From NCBI RefSeq assembly GCF_025352645.1, contig NZ_JANXSO010000030.1, positions 1 to 41,027 on the forward strand: a stretch of 41,027 bases of DNA. The letters run 5' to 3'. The translations under genes were made by a program, and so were the position numbers. This DNA is from Iodobacter sp. (GTDB lineage: Bacteria > Pseudomonadota > Gammaproteobacteria > Burkholderiales > Chitinibacteraceae). Below, one piece after another: positions 1 through 9,143 of this stretch; positions within the stretch are counted from its first letter, which is position 1; each line of letters opens with the position of its first letter. The notes beneath the pieces are model-generated. The model was not told the DNA's origin and did no database searches. It saw nothing but the letters and a program-made list of their open reading frames with translations.

Positions 1-524
1 AGTCCACACTGGCGCAAGAGATTCAGCACCTTTATCCAGAGCAAAGCATTGTGGTGCCAATGGATGGCTATCATCTAGCCAATAGCGAGCTGGCCCGCCT
101 TGGCAAAGCAGCAAGAAAAGGCGCAGAAGATACCTTTGATAGCGCAGGCTTTGCCTCGCTGATTCAGCGCTTAAAAACCCAGCCTAGCGATGAAACCATC
201 TATGCCCCCGAGTTTCGCCGCGAAATTGAAGAGCCCATCGCCAACGCCATTCCTATCCAGCCCAAAAACCAGCTCATCATCGTCGAAGGCAATTACCTAC
301 TACTCAACACAGGCCACTGGGCCAAATTACACAGCCTGCTCGATGAAGCTTGGTATGTAGACGTAAACCACGCCCTCAGAGAATCCCGCCTTATCCACCG
401 CCATATGCAATTTGGCCGCAGCGAAGCCGCCGCTACCGACTGGGCTCACAACACCGACGGCCCCAATGCAAGGCTGATTGAGGCCAGTAAAGAGCGGGCA
501 GATTTAATATTTAGCTGGGATTAA
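1..524 (+). CDS. P-loop nucleoside/sugar kinase-like protein (YggC/FrcK type), 5' truncated
   Basis: The reading frame is open to the left edge and its first visible codons read S-T-L-A, which fit the end of a Walker A motif (GK-S/T) just outside the window. About 173 residues remain. Visible motifs are MDGYHLAN near the start, IIVEGNYLLL mid-protein, and an Arg-rich lid-like stretch (ESRLIHRHMQFGRS). This arrangement matches the uridine kinase/pantothenate kinase-like family whose members include YggC and the fructose-associated FrcK. The substrate cannot be told from sequence. The GTG at 51 is an internal codon, not the start. It is followed by a 100-bp gap and then the TonB-like gene. Family assignment is fairly sure, exact role is not. 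Confidence 0.75.
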   Translation, partial: STLAQEIQHLYPEQSIVVPMDGYHLANSELARLGKAARKGAEDTFDSAGFASLIQRLKTQPSDETIYAPEFRREIEEPIANAIPIQPKNQLIIVEGNYLLLNTGHWAKLHSLLDEAWYVDVNHALRESRLIHRHMQFGRSEAAATDWAHNTDGPNARLIEASKERADLIFSWD

Positions 525-625
525 TCTGCAGAAACAAGATTGCCCTGCGCAATAAATTATTCATTTATCATTAACTGCAAGTTTAAGGTAAGCTAACATC
601 ATTCCTTAATTTAAAGTTCCTTGCT

Positions 626-1138
626 ATGCACCGCATTCTTACTTTAATAGCTTTAATATTATTTGCCTCGCTCACAAGCTCAGTTTTTGCTGGTACAAAT
701 CTGCACGATAATGAAATCAGCAAAGACAATTCTACTGGCTCAAATATCAAAAAAACTAGGCTTTGGAATGGGCTGCCATTAAATAAACGCTATCACGAGC
801 TGAGTGATGATGAGAAAGCCAGCCTTAACCGCGCCTATGAAAAAATCAATCTAGGTGATGAGCCCCCCTACCCTCAAGATGGATTACGGCAAATTGTAGA
901 GGCTGTGGATCAAATTGCGAAAAAGCTACACCCCACGGGCAAGCTGCAATTGTTAGTTGATATCGATGAGCAGGGCAAAGCCAACAATGTTAGCGTACTC
1001 ACCTCACCCAACCCACAATTAGCCGAGCTAGTTGCCTCCGTTTTATTACTTAGCCCATTTAAACCGGCAATCTGCAGCGGCCAGCCCTGCAAGATGCAAT
1101 ACCCGTTTAATTTGGTTTTTGAAAAGAAATTAAGGTAA
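626..1138 (+). CDS. small secreted protein with TonB C-terminal-like domain
   Basis: 170 residues. Residues 1-22 form a hydrophobic signal peptide ending in VFA, so the protein is probably periplasmic. The C-terminal half (residues about 90-170) fits the TonB_C fold: a GKLQLLVDIDEQGKANNVSV strand pair, a helix, then the SPFKPA element and a final strand. Unlike true TonB it has no long Pro-rich spacer and the N-terminus looks cleaved rather than anchored, so an energy-transducing role is doubtful. Two cysteines near the C-terminus (CSGQPC) could pair. No clear Shine-Dalgarno is seen before the ATG. It ends 112 bp before hisD, which has its own promoter-like sequence, so the two are probably not co-regulated. 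Confidence 0.7.
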   Translation: MHRILTLIALILFASLTSSVFAGTNLHDNEISKDNSTGSNIKKTRLWNGLPLNKRYHELSDDEKASLNRAYEKINLGDEPPYPQDGLRQIVEAVDQIAKKLHPTGKLQLLVDIDEQGKANNVSVLTSPNPQLAELVASVLLLSPFKPAICSGQPCKMQYPFNLVFEKKLR

Positions 1139-1190
1139 TACAGTGATTAAATAGTTTGCAAAATCAGATTAATAAGCGCAGCAGATGATT

Positions 1191-1220
1191 TTCAGATCAT
1201 GGCAAAGCTTTGGGTATAAT
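1191..1220 (+). promoter_or_regulatory. putative sigma70 promoter of hisD
   Basis: A perfect TATAAT sits at 1215-1220, 31 bp before the hisD ATG. A weak -35 (TTCAGA, 1191-1196) lies 18 bp upstream. The spacer contains a perfect 10-bp palindrome, CAAAGCTTTG, at 1203-1212, which could be an operator or chance. Prediction by eye only. Confidence 0.45.
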
Positions 1221-1250
1221 CGAAGCACGAAAATATTTCTGGACTAAGCT

Positions 1251-2546
1251 ATGTTGCGTCGCCTTGATTCTCGTTCTGCTGATTTCCAATCTCAACTCTC
1301 CCAGCTACTGGCCTTTGAAACCTCGCAAGATCCTGAGGTAGATACCCGTGTAGCTGCGATTCTGAGCGATGTAAAAACGCGTGGCGACGCTGCCGTATTG
1401 GAATATACCCAACGCTTTGATGCCGTACCCGCACAAAGCATGGAAGAGTTAGAACTCACGCAGGCCGAGCTACAAGCCGCTTTCGAGCGCCTACCCGATG
1501 TGCAAAGAGATGCGCTAGTAGCCGCAGCAGAGCGAGTACGCAAATATCACGAGCACCAAAAAATGGCGTCTTGGCAATACACCGAGGCCGATGGCACGGT
1601 GTTAGGGCAGCAGGTGACCGCCTTAGATAGAGTGGGGATTTACGTACCGGGCGGCAAGGCATGCTATCCATCGTCGGTGCTGATGAATGCCATTCCCGCC
1701 CATGTGGCCGGCGTGGCCGAAATTATCATGGTGGTACCCACCCCGCGCGGTGAAAAAAATGATCTAGTGCTGGCCGCCGCCTTTGTCGCCGGTGTTAGCC
1801 GCGCCTTCTGTATTGGCGGTGCGCAAGCCGTGGGCGCACTAGCGTTTGGTACCGAAACCGTGCCTGCTGTGGATAAAATCACCGGCCCTGGTAACGCCTA
1901 TGTGGCCGCCGCCAAACGCCGTGTATTTGGCGTGGTTGGCATCGATATGGTGGCTGGCCCTTCAGAGATTTTAGTGATCTGCGATGGCACAACCGACCCA
2001 GATTGGATTGCGATGGATTTATTCAGCCAAGCCGAGCACGATGAAATCGCCCAAGCGATTCTGCTTTGCCCTGATGAAGATTTCATCCAACAAGTCGCCG
2101 CCAGCATTGAAAAGCTACTCCCCAGCATGCCACGCCAAGACATTATTCGCGCCTCGCTCACTGGCCGTGGTGCGCTTATCTTAGTTAAAGATTTACATGA
2201 AGCTTGCGAAATTGCCAACTATATCGCCCCAGAACACCTAGAATTGTCTATAGCTACCCCAAAAGTCTACCTACCTGAGCTGCGCCACGCGGGTGCAATC
2301 TTTATGGGGCGATTTACCAGCGAGTCTTTAGGCGATTATTGTGCCGGGCCGAATCATGTATTACCCACCGCCCGCACCGCCCGTTTTGCCAGCCCGCTGG
2401 GGGTATATGACTTCCAAAAACGCACGAGTTTGATTGAGGTTTCCGAGGCCGGCAGCCAAACCTTGGGCCGCATCGCCAGCACTCTTGCTCATGGCGAAGG
2501 CCTAACAGCCCATGCACGATCTGCGGAATATCGTTTAAAAGATTGA
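1251..2546 (+). CDS. hisD: histidinol dehydrogenase
   Basis: HisD catalyses the last two steps of histidine synthesis, oxidising L-histidinol to L-histidine with 2 NAD+ in the cytoplasm, as a zinc-dependent homodimer. The 431-residue length is normal. Family motifs are present in order: the [20 protein letters not shown] segment, [32 protein letters not shown], the zinc-ligand region SQAEHDE, the catalytic Glu-His pair in APEHLEL, and GPNHVLPT near the C-terminus. The ATG follows TATAAT by 31 bp; the Shine-Dalgarno is weak (GGA at about 10 bp). In related bacteria hisD is usually followed by hisC and hisB. Here hisC is missing and an 11.7-kb block separates hisD from hisB. Confidence 0.97.
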   Translation: MLRRLDSRSADFQSQLSQLLAFETSQDPEVDTRVAAILSDVKTRGDAAVLEYTQRFDAVPAQSMEELELTQAELQAAFERLPDVQRDALVAAAERVRKYHEHQKMASWQYTEADGTVLGQQVTALDRVGIYVPGGKACYPSSVLMNAIPAHVAGVAEIIMVVPTPRGEKNDLVLAAAFVAGVSRAFCIGGAQAVGALAFGTETVPAVDKITGPGNAYVAAAKRRVFGVVGIDMVAGPSEILVICDGTTDPDWIAMDLFSQAEHDEIAQAILLCPDEDFIQQVAASIEKLLPSMPRQDIIRASLTGRGALILVKDLHEACEIANYIAPEHLELSIATPKVYLPELRHAGAIFMGRFTSESLGDYCAGPNHVLPTARTARFASPLGVYDFQKRTSLIEVSEAGSQTLGRIASTLAHGEGLTAHARSAEYRLKD

Positions 2547-2562
2547 TATGTAAGAAACGTGT

Positions 2563-2602
2563 GGCGGGTTAGGCAAGCTATTTTGGTTTACCATCACCCG
2601 CC
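2563..2602. repeat. GGCGGGT/ACCCGCC inverted repeat after hisD
   Basis: Perfect 7-bp arms GGCGGGT (2563-2569) and ACCCGCC (2596-2602) enclose 26 nt. It lies 17 bp after the hisD stop and lacks a following T-run, so it is not a classic terminator. Similar GGCGGGT/TAGGGCGGGT elements occur at 10715-10787, 22740-22778 and 25110-25153. Confidence 0.55.
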
Positions 2603-2612
2603 CAGACCCAAC

Positions 2613-2762
2613 CTTAGGGGGCCTCGAAAGACCTATATTTCTAAATAAGACAAGGCGCATTTTAAAAAAACCGACGCTGCATATGTTTTATATGTAAGGA
2701 GATTTTTTTAAAACGCAACGCAGTATTATGACGAAAGATGGGTTTTTCGAGGTTCCCCTTAA
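2613..2762. repeat. 150-bp imperfect palindrome, MITE-like
   Basis: The whole interval reads nearly the same on both strands. The outer ends pair as CTTAGGGGGCCTCGAAA against the complement of TTTCGAGGTTCCCCTTAA. Inner blocks pair as AAGGCGCATTTTAAAAAAAC against the complement of GATTTTTTTAAAACGCAACG. The centre at about 2687 is CATATGTTTTATATG. The element has no coding capacity. This is the architecture of a miniature inverted-repeat transposable element or a large REP-type unit; no target-site duplication could be fixed by eye. It lies between hisD and the luxR-type gene, exactly where the his cluster is interrupted. Confidence 0.7.
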
Positions 2763-2798
2763 TAAAACAGCGGAATAAAACCGCCCATAAGCAGATTA

Positions 2799-3581
2799 AT
2801 GAGCACCGAACAAACCCAGCAACTAATCGAACAACTTGAAATGAAGATTAGCTCATTTCAATACGTGCTCGCCTATCGCAATATTTTTGTGATTAGCTTT
2901 TTTAGCTCGGGCGAAATCTTAGATCACAATTATCCTTCGCACGAAACCGCCACCCAACTCGATCATTTCAGCTTTTTAATTGGCACCGATAATCTGGCGG
3001 CCATTAAAGCGCTGATTAAAACCTCCGTCAGTGGCTCGGATGGTTGGAAATTTTTTAATCGTGATTTAAAACTGCATTTATTTAGGGTGCAGCAAAATCT
3101 GTGGCAGATCGAAGTAGGATCAATCGAAGAAGAAAACGATAGCCATTATCCAAACCCAGATTTTGCTAAATTCTATAGCCTGACCGAAACGCTAACCGAA
3201 TTCAGAGAATGGCAAGATAGTGGCGAAATTGATGAGGTATTAGAGCGCATCCGCAGCCAACACTTGCCGCAAATCCGCCAAGTGAAAGCCACTATTTCTG
3301 ATCCTATTTTAATTATGTGCCTCGATTTAATCGAAGGGATTGTGGCATCGGCAATCAATGACAATGGCGAGATTGATAGCAGCCTATATGCCCTACTCAC
3401 GCCTTCTGAAGTGCAAGTAGCTAAGTTTATTAAGGTTGGCATGTCTACCAAAGAAATCGCCCAAAGCTTAAGCGTGGCATCCAAAACGGTTGAAAACCAC
3501 CGCAATAGCCTAAGAAGCAAACTAGGAATTACCAATAAAGGTATTAATCTGCGTAATTACCTAATCAGCTTATCCAGTTAA
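2799..3581 (+). CDS. LuxR-type HTH transcriptional regulator with N-terminal sensor-like region
   Basis: 260 residues. The last 60 or so form a GerE/LuxR helix-turn-helix: [45 protein letters not shown], with the typical TPSE start, STKEIA, and TVENHR recognition helix. The first 190 residues show no receiver-type phosphoacceptor Asp pattern. They contain a mixed alpha/beta segment (residues 15-110) that could be PAS-like, then an acidic helical linker. The ligand or signal is unknown. The ATG at 2799 has only a weak AG-rich Shine-Dalgarno. The gene is convergent with the chitin-binding protein gene and shares a terminator with it. It is a candidate local regulator of the downstream chitin block, by position only. 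Confidence 0.85.
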   Translation: MSTEQTQQLIEQLEMKISSFQYVLAYRNIFVISFFSSGEILDHNYPSHETATQLDHFSFLIGTDNLAAIKALIKTSVSGSDGWKFFNRDLKLHLFRVQQNLWQIEVGSIEEENDSHYPNPDFAKFYSLTETLTEFREWQDSGEIDEVLERIRSQHLPQIRQVKATISDPILIMCLDLIEGIVASAINDNGEIDSSLYALLTPSEVQVAKFIKVGMSTKEIAQSLSVASKTVENHRNSLRSKLGITNKGINLRNYLISLSS

Positions 3582-3591
3582 GCATAAACGC

Positions 3592-3619
3592 AAAAAAGCC
3601 CTGCTAAAAGCAGGGCTTT
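3592..3619. terminator. bidirectional rho-independent terminator
   Basis: Perfect 11-bp stem AAAGCCCTGCT (3595-3605) and AGCAGGGCTTT (3609-3619) with a 3-nt AAA loop. An A-run precedes the stem and a T-tract ends it, so it can serve both the + strand regulator and the minus-strand gene ending at 3637. Confidence 0.9.
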
Positions 3620-3636
3620 CTCATGCCACTACAAAA

Positions 3637-5838
3637 TTACTGGCAAGCCGCACCCTTAGTCCAAACATCGCTCACATCAGGCTGATTACCTTGAGTCCAC
3701 CATTTATTGGTGTATTCAAAGCCCTTGTATGAAACCTTAGTGGTGGATGCATACACCTGAGTGGCAGACCATGCAGCAGCAGCGCAAGTGTTTGAGCTAC
3801 CCGCCTCAAAACTTACTGCAACGGATTGAGCCTTAGTCACATTGCTCAGGGTAAAACTGCTGCTGATCGCTTGTGCCACGCCATCTACCGTAATGCTCTT
3901 GATTTTAAAGTTAGCATTGGGTGTGATAGTGAAAACTTGATTGGTTTTTTCACGCACTTGCACCACACCAGATGGAGCAATCGTGCCGCCTGTACCTGCA
4001 GATGCAGTAACAGGGAAATAAACCGCAGTCGATGGATCATCAATCTTTATATCGCTGTAATTGCCGGTTACACCGTAGAAGTTCTTGGCGGACAAATCAG
4101 AGATTTTAGTATTGAGTAAACGCAACGCCTTAGTGTCACCACCATTGGAAGCTGGATTTAAGGTTAGTACCACATCAGCGCCATCTTGCTTCAAGGCTAA
4201 GGCGCTAAAATTGTAAGCAAATGCAGCTAAATTAACCGTGGTATTGGCAGCCTTAAAGTAATCAACGCTCTTGGCCTTACCCCAGCCCCAAGTGGTTGGA
4301 TTAAGCAGCACTGTGTATTCCAACCCAGCGTAACTACCCGCCATATTAGTAAACATATCTGCACTAACTTGAGCACGCGTTACACCTGGCAACTCAATCC
4401 AAGAATAAATCCCACCGTCAGCAGCTTGTGTACCCACAAACAGGCTGCCATTGTCTTGGAATATTTTTAGGTGCTTAAAGCCCAAACCTGCCGTGCCTTG
4501 GATTTGATCTAGAGCAGGGTTAAAGCCCGTTGCAGTTTGCTTGCCCGACCATGCTAATTTATACACGGTAGATACAGCAATCACCGCAGCAGGATTTGCT
4601 TTTACAGCTGCAGCACTTACTTTTTCAAGCAATACAGACTGACCAGCAAATTGCAATAATGCGCCGCCTGCGCTATCTGTAACGGCTAGATTTGCCAGCG
4701 GATTAGAGCCTGTCCAGTTACGCAGCACAATCTTATCGTTGCCAACCACAAAGTCTTTCACTGTGGTGGTGCCATTAGGGTACTGGCTCAGATAAATTGT
4801 ATTTTTGCCGCCACCGGTATAAACAGTGTCATTTCCCAAGCCTGCAGACAACACTTCATCTAGCGGGCCGCCGCTGATGATGTCATCACTTGGGGTATCA
4901 ATCAGCGTATCGTAATTACCAAATTTATCGATATACGTGGTCACGCAGGTGCCCTGCTCATCGCAAGCCACTTTATTGGTGATCAATAAATCAGCGGCAC
5001 CCCAAGCACCGCCCAAATGAGCCGCGGCCAATAAGCCAGACATGGTGGCTTTAATAGTGATCGGATTACCCTGCTCGTCTTTACCCGGCCAAGTTTTAGC
5101 TAAAGCCTGTGCCCAAGTCATATTGGCAGCCGCCAGTTTTTCTGACATCACGCCATAGTTAAAGCGCATGGCATCACGAATAACGTATTCTTGTTTTGCT
5201 GGGATTTTTAAATCAGCAAAGCTATTCACGCCATTTCTGCCAGAGAAAGTACCATCCCAGCGATTATTATGCGTACCGCGAACTTTATTGCCGCCCGAGC
5301 CAGGGATTTCAATCGTTGCTTCAGTAACGCCATTTGCCCATGTTGAATCAGGAGCAAAGATATAAAATTTATCTAGGGTTTCTGTTGCAGAAACATATTT
5401 CACCGGGGTGTAATAACCGGTATCAATCATTAATGCTTCACCAAGCTGATAACCAATAAAACCCCATGCATTTAACGAGCTATATTGCATGGTTTTAAAC
5501 ATGGCAGCTTGATCAGTGGCATTTTGATTGTAAATAGTATTTAAACCAAGCTTGGTGAAATACTGATTTACCGTTGTTGCTTCAATAATCAAACTACCCG
5601 TTGCTGGATCACGGACTGGCACGCCAGGTGTAACCACTTTGGCGTAACGTAAAATAGGTGAGTTAAAGTTTTGCTTATAAAAATCAGCTTTAGCCGGATC
5701 AATACCCGATTCAAAAGCGCGCATATTATCAAGGAAATTTTGAAAAGACCCTTTAGTGGTTGCAGGCGCGGCAGCCGCAATCATTGGTACAGAAACTAAT
5801 AAAGAAGCTAATATGGTTAAGCGGCATTTCATTTTCAT
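3637..5838 (-). CDS. secreted multidomain protein with lysozyme-like N-domain, RTX-like repeats and C-terminal chitin-binding module
   Basis: 733 residues. Residues 1-24 are a Sec signal peptide (VSVPMIAAAA). Residues 30-300 contain an ESG motif at about 43 and two segments, GFIGYQLGEALMIDTGYY and GLLAAAHLGGAWGAADLL, resembling soluble lytic transglycosylase/goose-lysozyme-like folds in which the Glu before Ser is catalytic; that link is an inference. Residues about 317-360 (SGGPLDEVLSAGLGNDTVY) look like degenerate RTX calcium-binding repeats followed by a VKDFVVGNDKIVL sandwich. Residues about 611-679 form a divergent InlB B-type repeat (GGTIAPSG...FTITPNANFKI). Residues 689-733 are a type 3 chitin-binding module (CBM5/12) with aromatic FEYTNKWWTQGNQPD and flanking Cys. 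It probably binds and attacks chitin or peptidoglycan outside the cell. It is the last gene of the minus-strand chitin block. Confidence 0.75.
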   Translation of the reverse strand: MKMKCRLTILASLLVSVPMIAAAAPATTKGSFQNFLDNMRAFESGIDPAKADFYKQNFNSPILRYAKVVTPGVPVRDPATGSLIIEATTVNQYFTKLGLNTIYNQNATDQAAMFKTMQYSSLNAWGFIGYQLGEALMIDTGYYTPVKYVSATETLDKFYIFAPDSTWANGVTEATIEIPGSGGNKVRGTHNNRWDGTFSGRNGVNSFADLKIPAKQEYVIRDAMRFNYGVMSEKLAAANMTWAQALAKTWPGKDEQGNPITIKATMSGLLAAAHLGGAWGAADLLITNKVACDEQGTCVTTYIDKFGNYDTLIDTPSDDIISGGPLDEVLSAGLGNDTVYTGGGKNTIYLSQYPNGTTTVKDFVVGNDKIVLRNWTGSNPLANLAVTDSAGGALLQFAGQSVLLEKVSAAAVKANPAAVIAVSTVYKLAWSGKQTATGFNPALDQIQGTAGLGFKHLKIFQDNGSLFVGTQAADGGIYSWIELPGVTRAQVSADMFTNMAGSYAGLEYTVLLNPTTWGWGKAKSVDYFKAANTTVNLAAFAYNFSALALKQDGADVVLTLNPASNGGDTKALRLLNTKISDLSAKNFYGVTGNYSDIKIDDPSTAVYFPVTASAGTGGTIAPSGVVQVREKTNQVFTITPNANFKIKSITVDGVAQAISSSFTLSNVTKAQSVAVSFEAGSSNTCAAAAWSATQVYASTTKVSYKGFEYTNKWWTQGNQPDVSDVWTKGAACQ

Positions 5839-5988
5839 TTGTCTCTCAGGTTGTTTAAGGTAAATGCTATAAAAAGCACAAACTTTTATTTATATGAAAA
5901 ATTCAATTTGCTCTAATACTTAGCCTATTTCACTGCTACACCTCCCGATAAGAATGACCTAAAAAATTCTACAATCAACAACACCCCC

Positions 5989-6028
5989 AGCAGATGAATA
6001 TGACCAAATCACGCTATATTCATCTGCT
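5989..6028. repeat. perfect 13-bp inverted repeat between the GH3 gene and the chitin-binding protein gene
   Basis: Arms AGCAGATGAATAT (5989-6001) and ATATTCATCTGCT (6016-6028) are exact complements separated by 14 nt. It starts 10 bp after the GH3 stop on the minus strand. No T-run follows on that strand, so it may stabilise or process mRNA, or act as an operator about 150 bp upstream of the next gene, rather than terminate intrinsically. Confidence 0.65.
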
Positions 6029-6038
6029 AAGTTAGCTC

Positions 6039-7646
6039 TTAAAAGCAAAGCTGAGCCGCGGCCCTAGCGCTGCATTCACGGCTACCGTAGCTGCACAAAT
6101 GGCTGGCTAATTCTGGCACGGCGTCATAGGCGTTTCTTAAACCAATCACCACCAATTGCGCGCCAAATTTCTCTGCCAATTGGGCCAGTAGCGCTTTGGA
6201 GGCCGCTTGTTTAAAGTCTTCGCCGGGTAATGGATAATTTTCGATTACAGCCAGCACCACTTGCTGTGGCTGAACGTCTACACTGGCCAGCCAAGCTTGT
6301 GCTTCTTGGTGATTCAAAATATTGAGTTGCTCACTGGCCACGCCTTGGCTTAGTTCGGCAGCAAAATAATCAAAGGCAGGCACTGCTTGATTGGGGCCAA
6401 TGCCGCGTGGGTTCACCAAATTGGCGTAATCAGCCAGCGGCGTGGTTTGCACCACAAACACCTCTTTGCCCGCTTGAATCGGTAGATTGTGGGCGCTATC
6501 GCTAAGGATTTTGACGGCGGCCACGGCCGCGGCTTGCTCTACTTTACGATTGGCGACGATATTGATTTCTTGATACATCGGCATCGTTGTAAGCCTTGCC
6601 AGCTTAAAGGCCACAACTCGCTCAACGATTTTATTTAGATCCGCCTCGGGCATGCGGCCATCTTCCACTGCGCTTACAATTGCACCGATCATGGCCAACT
6701 GGTTTTCAAGGTAATTATCGTTGTGATCGTAATGCTCTTCAGAGAGCATCATCATGTCGATACCTGCTTTAAACGCAATAATCGCCGCTTCTACTGGCGG
6801 GAAATTCCGGCGAATCGCGCCCATATTCATGCTGTCGGAAATCACAATGCCTTTAAAGCCCAGCGTATCGCGCAATACGCCCTGCAAGATAGCTCGGGAT
6901 AATGTGGCCGGATATTCAGGATCAATTTGTGGATAGCAGATATGTGAGGTCATCATCAGCTCTACACGCGCATCAATCGCAGCCTTAAAGGGCGCCAAAT
7001 CTTCGATCAGCAAAGTGGCCAGCGATTTATCCACCACGGGAATTTCGCGGTGCGTATCGCCCGTGGTATCGCCGTGCCCTGGAAAATGCTTGGCACACAC
7101 CACAATGCCACCATCGTGCGCACCGTGTACGGCAGCGCCAACTTGGATCGCCACCTCGGCAGGTATTTCACCAAAGGCACGGGTATCAATAATGGGGGAA
7201 TTAGGTTGCAAATTGACGTCAGCGCAAGGGCCAAGCACACAATTAAAACCTGCCGAACGCATTTCTAGCCCAAACACGCTATACATCTGCGCCGTTAGCG
7301 CAGGATTATCTGCCGAGCCAAGTGCCAAATTACCTGGCCCAGTGGAAGACTCAGGGGTCAGTACGCTCCAAGCGCCTTCCTGATCCACGCCCAGCAGCAT
7401 TGGCACAGAATCTACTCGCTGGTTGACAATCGCCGTCATAGCACGGGTTAGTTGCTGCGCTTCTGCAAAGGTACTGGCATTATCTTGGCTAAGATAACAG
7501 CCACCCAAGTTATAACGCTCGATCAAAGAACGAGCCGCTTCTGCGTCTTTGCCTGGAAAAGCCAAAATAAATAATTGACCGACTTTTTCTTCTAAAGACC
7601 AGTTACTGATCTTCTCAGCAGCTTGGCTTTGATACGATTCAAACAT
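6039..7646 (-). CDS. glycoside hydrolase family 3 beta-N-acetylhexosaminidase
   Basis: Hydrolyses terminal beta-linked N-acetylglucosamine from chitooligosaccharides or muropeptides. 535 residues from the ATG at 7646, chosen because TTTGGAG precedes it at good spacing; an in-frame ATG 40 codons upstream gives an implausible Cys/Phe-rich extension. The N-terminal TIM barrel carries the NagZ-type loop KHFPGHGDTTGDTHRE (residues about 185-200; the Asp-His dyad acts as acid/base) and the nucleophile in VISDSMNMGAI (about 268). A C-terminal alpha/beta domain follows, as in two-domain enzymes such as Bacillus NagZ, making it longer than Gram-negative cytoplasmic NagZ. No signal peptide is seen, so it is likely cytoplasmic and acts on imported oligomers. 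It lies between the CUT2 transporter and the chitin-binding protein. Confidence 0.9.
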   Translation of the reverse strand: MFESYQSQAAEKISNWSLEEKVGQLFILAFPGKDAEAARSLIERYNLGGCYLSQDNASTFAEAQQLTRAMTAIVNQRVDSVPMLLGVDQEGAWSVLTPESSTGPGNLALGSADNPALTAQMYSVFGLEMRSAGFNCVLGPCADVNLQPNSPIIDTRAFGEIPAEVAIQVGAAVHGAHDGGIVVCAKHFPGHGDTTGDTHREIPVVDKSLATLLIEDLAPFKAAIDARVELMMTSHICYPQIDPEYPATLSRAILQGVLRDTLGFKGIVISDSMNMGAIRRNFPPVEAAIIAFKAGIDMMMLSEEHYDHNDNYLENQLAMIGAIVSAVEDGRMPEADLNKIVERVVAFKLARLTTMPMYQEINIVANRKVEQAAAVAAVKILSDSAHNLPIQAGKEVFVVQTTPLADYANLVNPRGIGPNQAVPAFDYFAAELSQGVASEQLNILNHQEAQAWLASVDVQPQQVVLAVIENYPLPGEDFKQAASKALLAQLAEKFGAQLVVIGLRNAYDAVPELASHLCSYGSRECSARAAAQLCF

Positions 7647-7681
7647 ACAAAACTCCAAATTTAGGCAATAAGGGGCCAGAG

Positions 7682-7699
7682 GCCGTGCAAAACACGGTC
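7682..7699 (-). promoter_or_regulatory. small hairpin in the GH3 gene leader
   Basis: CCGTG (7683-7687) and CACGG (7693-7697) pair around CAAAA, about 35 bp before the GH3 start codon. It could modulate translation, or mean nothing. The rest of 7647-7925 shows no gene. Confidence 0.25.
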
Positions 7700-7925
7700 T
7701 GAGCTCAATAAGAAATAGGTAATTCAGGAAAAAAGATCTGTAGACACAAAGAATAGGTAGAGCCAAAAGCGCACTGAATAAGAGAAAACTGTAGTGCTCA
7801 CAAAAAGTCAGAATTAAATACGCTCTTTTGGTTTTCTCCGTGTCACTCTGGGGCCGAAGTATTCTCTGTGGTTCAAGATTTGGGTTTTATGGCGTCACAC
7901 GTGGGCACGAGTGCACCCTATACGT

Positions 7926-8906
7926 TTAACGCTTTTTCTTGCGCAAATTGCCCATCGTCAATGTCACGGCAAAGATGATAATTAAGCCACGGAAGATCAG
8001 CTGTTGATCCACGTTCAAGCCCATCAAGACCAGCCCGTTATTCACCATGCCCATAATCAGCGCGCCAATAATTGAGCCCATCACCGTACCCTTGCCGCCA
8101 AATAAGCTGGTTCCACCGATAATGACGGCCGCAATAACCATCATTAAATCGTTTTCGCCCAAGGTGTAACGCGCACTTTGCAGCCGGCCCGCATACAAAA
8201 TCCCCGCTAGGGCAGCAAGCGATGCATTCAGCACCAGCACATATAGCTTGATGCGATTCACATTAATGCCTGAATACATGGCCGCTATTTTATTGCCGCC
8301 GCTGGCTAACACCTCTTTACCAAAGGCGGTGCGGCGTAATAACACATGACCTAGCACGGCAATAGCGATCATCCATAAAAACAGTACCGAAACTGGGCCA
8401 AAATCGCCGGAACCAAAGACAAAAACAAAGCCTTCGTGCTCAACAGGAATGGATTGCAAAGCGGTAATCCAGCGGGTAACGCCGGTGATAATCCCCGCCA
8501 TACCTAAGGTCACTAAAAAAGAAGGGATGCCTACTTTGGAGACAAACAGGCCATTAATCAGTCCACACAAAGCCCCTGCCAGCAGTGCGCCCAGCACGGC
8601 CCAAACCACGCCATAAGGCATCAGCAGCGCAGCAGTAACGGCGGATAAGGCGACGATTGCGCCAAAAGATAAATCAATTTCTGCTGCCGATAATACAAAG
8701 GTCATCCCCACCGCCATGATGGAAATCATGGCGGTTTGCCGAGCAATATTCATTAAATTGCCAGCGTTTAAAAAGCCTTTATCGTGCAAAGTAATCGAAA
8801 AAAATAAGAAAATACCAATAAAAACCAAATAGATAACAAAGTTTTTCCACTCTATTTGGCGTTTTGGTAGCTCGATGGCGTCCGCTTTATTAACCGTGAT
8901 ATCCAT
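7926..8906 (-). CDS. CUT2-family sugar ABC transporter permease (RbsC-like)
   Basis: 326 residues with about 8-10 hydrophobic segments and the family EAA-like cytoplasmic pattern of ribose-type permeases: NLMNIARQTAMISIMAVGMTFVLSAAEIDLSFGAIVALS, GIPSFLVTLGMAGIITGV and VIAAVIIGGTSLFGGKGTVMGSIIGALIMG. It forms the inner-membrane channel, probably as a homodimer, for import of a monosaccharide or small oligomer with the ATPase and binding protein encoded upstream. The gene order on the minus strand is binding protein, ATPase, permease, then the GH3 hydrolase, which suggests an amino-sugar substrate. Substrate specificity cannot be read from the permease. Confidence 0.93.
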   Translation of the reverse strand: MDITVNKADAIELPKRQIEWKNFVIYLVFIGIFLFFSITLHDKGFLNAGNLMNIARQTAMISIMAVGMTFVLSAAEIDLSFGAIVALSAVTAALLMPYGVVWAVLGALLAGALCGLINGLFVSKVGIPSFLVTLGMAGIITGVTRWITALQSIPVEHEGFVFVFGSGDFGPVSVLFLWMIAIAVLGHVLLRRTAFGKEVLASGGNKIAAMYSGINVNRIKLYVLVLNASLAALAGILYAGRLQSARYTLGENDLMMVIAAVIIGGTSLFGGKGTVMGSIIGALIMGMVNNGLVLMGLNVDQQLIFRGLIIIFAVTLTMGNLRKKKR

Positions 8907-9143
8907 ACCTTGCCTCTTAACTGAAGGTTATTCACAACGATTGTTAGTCCAACGAAAAAACCATTGAAATCCGCATGATTTTTGGCTGAATTGTTGGCTA
9001 CTCAAACATTTACACCCATCAAACAATGATAGGGATACTGCATTTTTTCGTGTGTTTCGTAATTTTCGTGGACTGTGTATTTTTTAATCTTGCTGCGTCA
9101 CATCCGCCTATAAAAAAGCCACACACGCAGCTCAATTTAAAAC

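Noticed and set aside
7647-7766. 40-codon N-terminal extension of the GH3 enzyme that might be a signal peptide
   Set aside because: It is rich in Cys, Phe, Leu and Pro without signal-peptide order, and the ATG at 7646 has a good Shine-Dalgarno.
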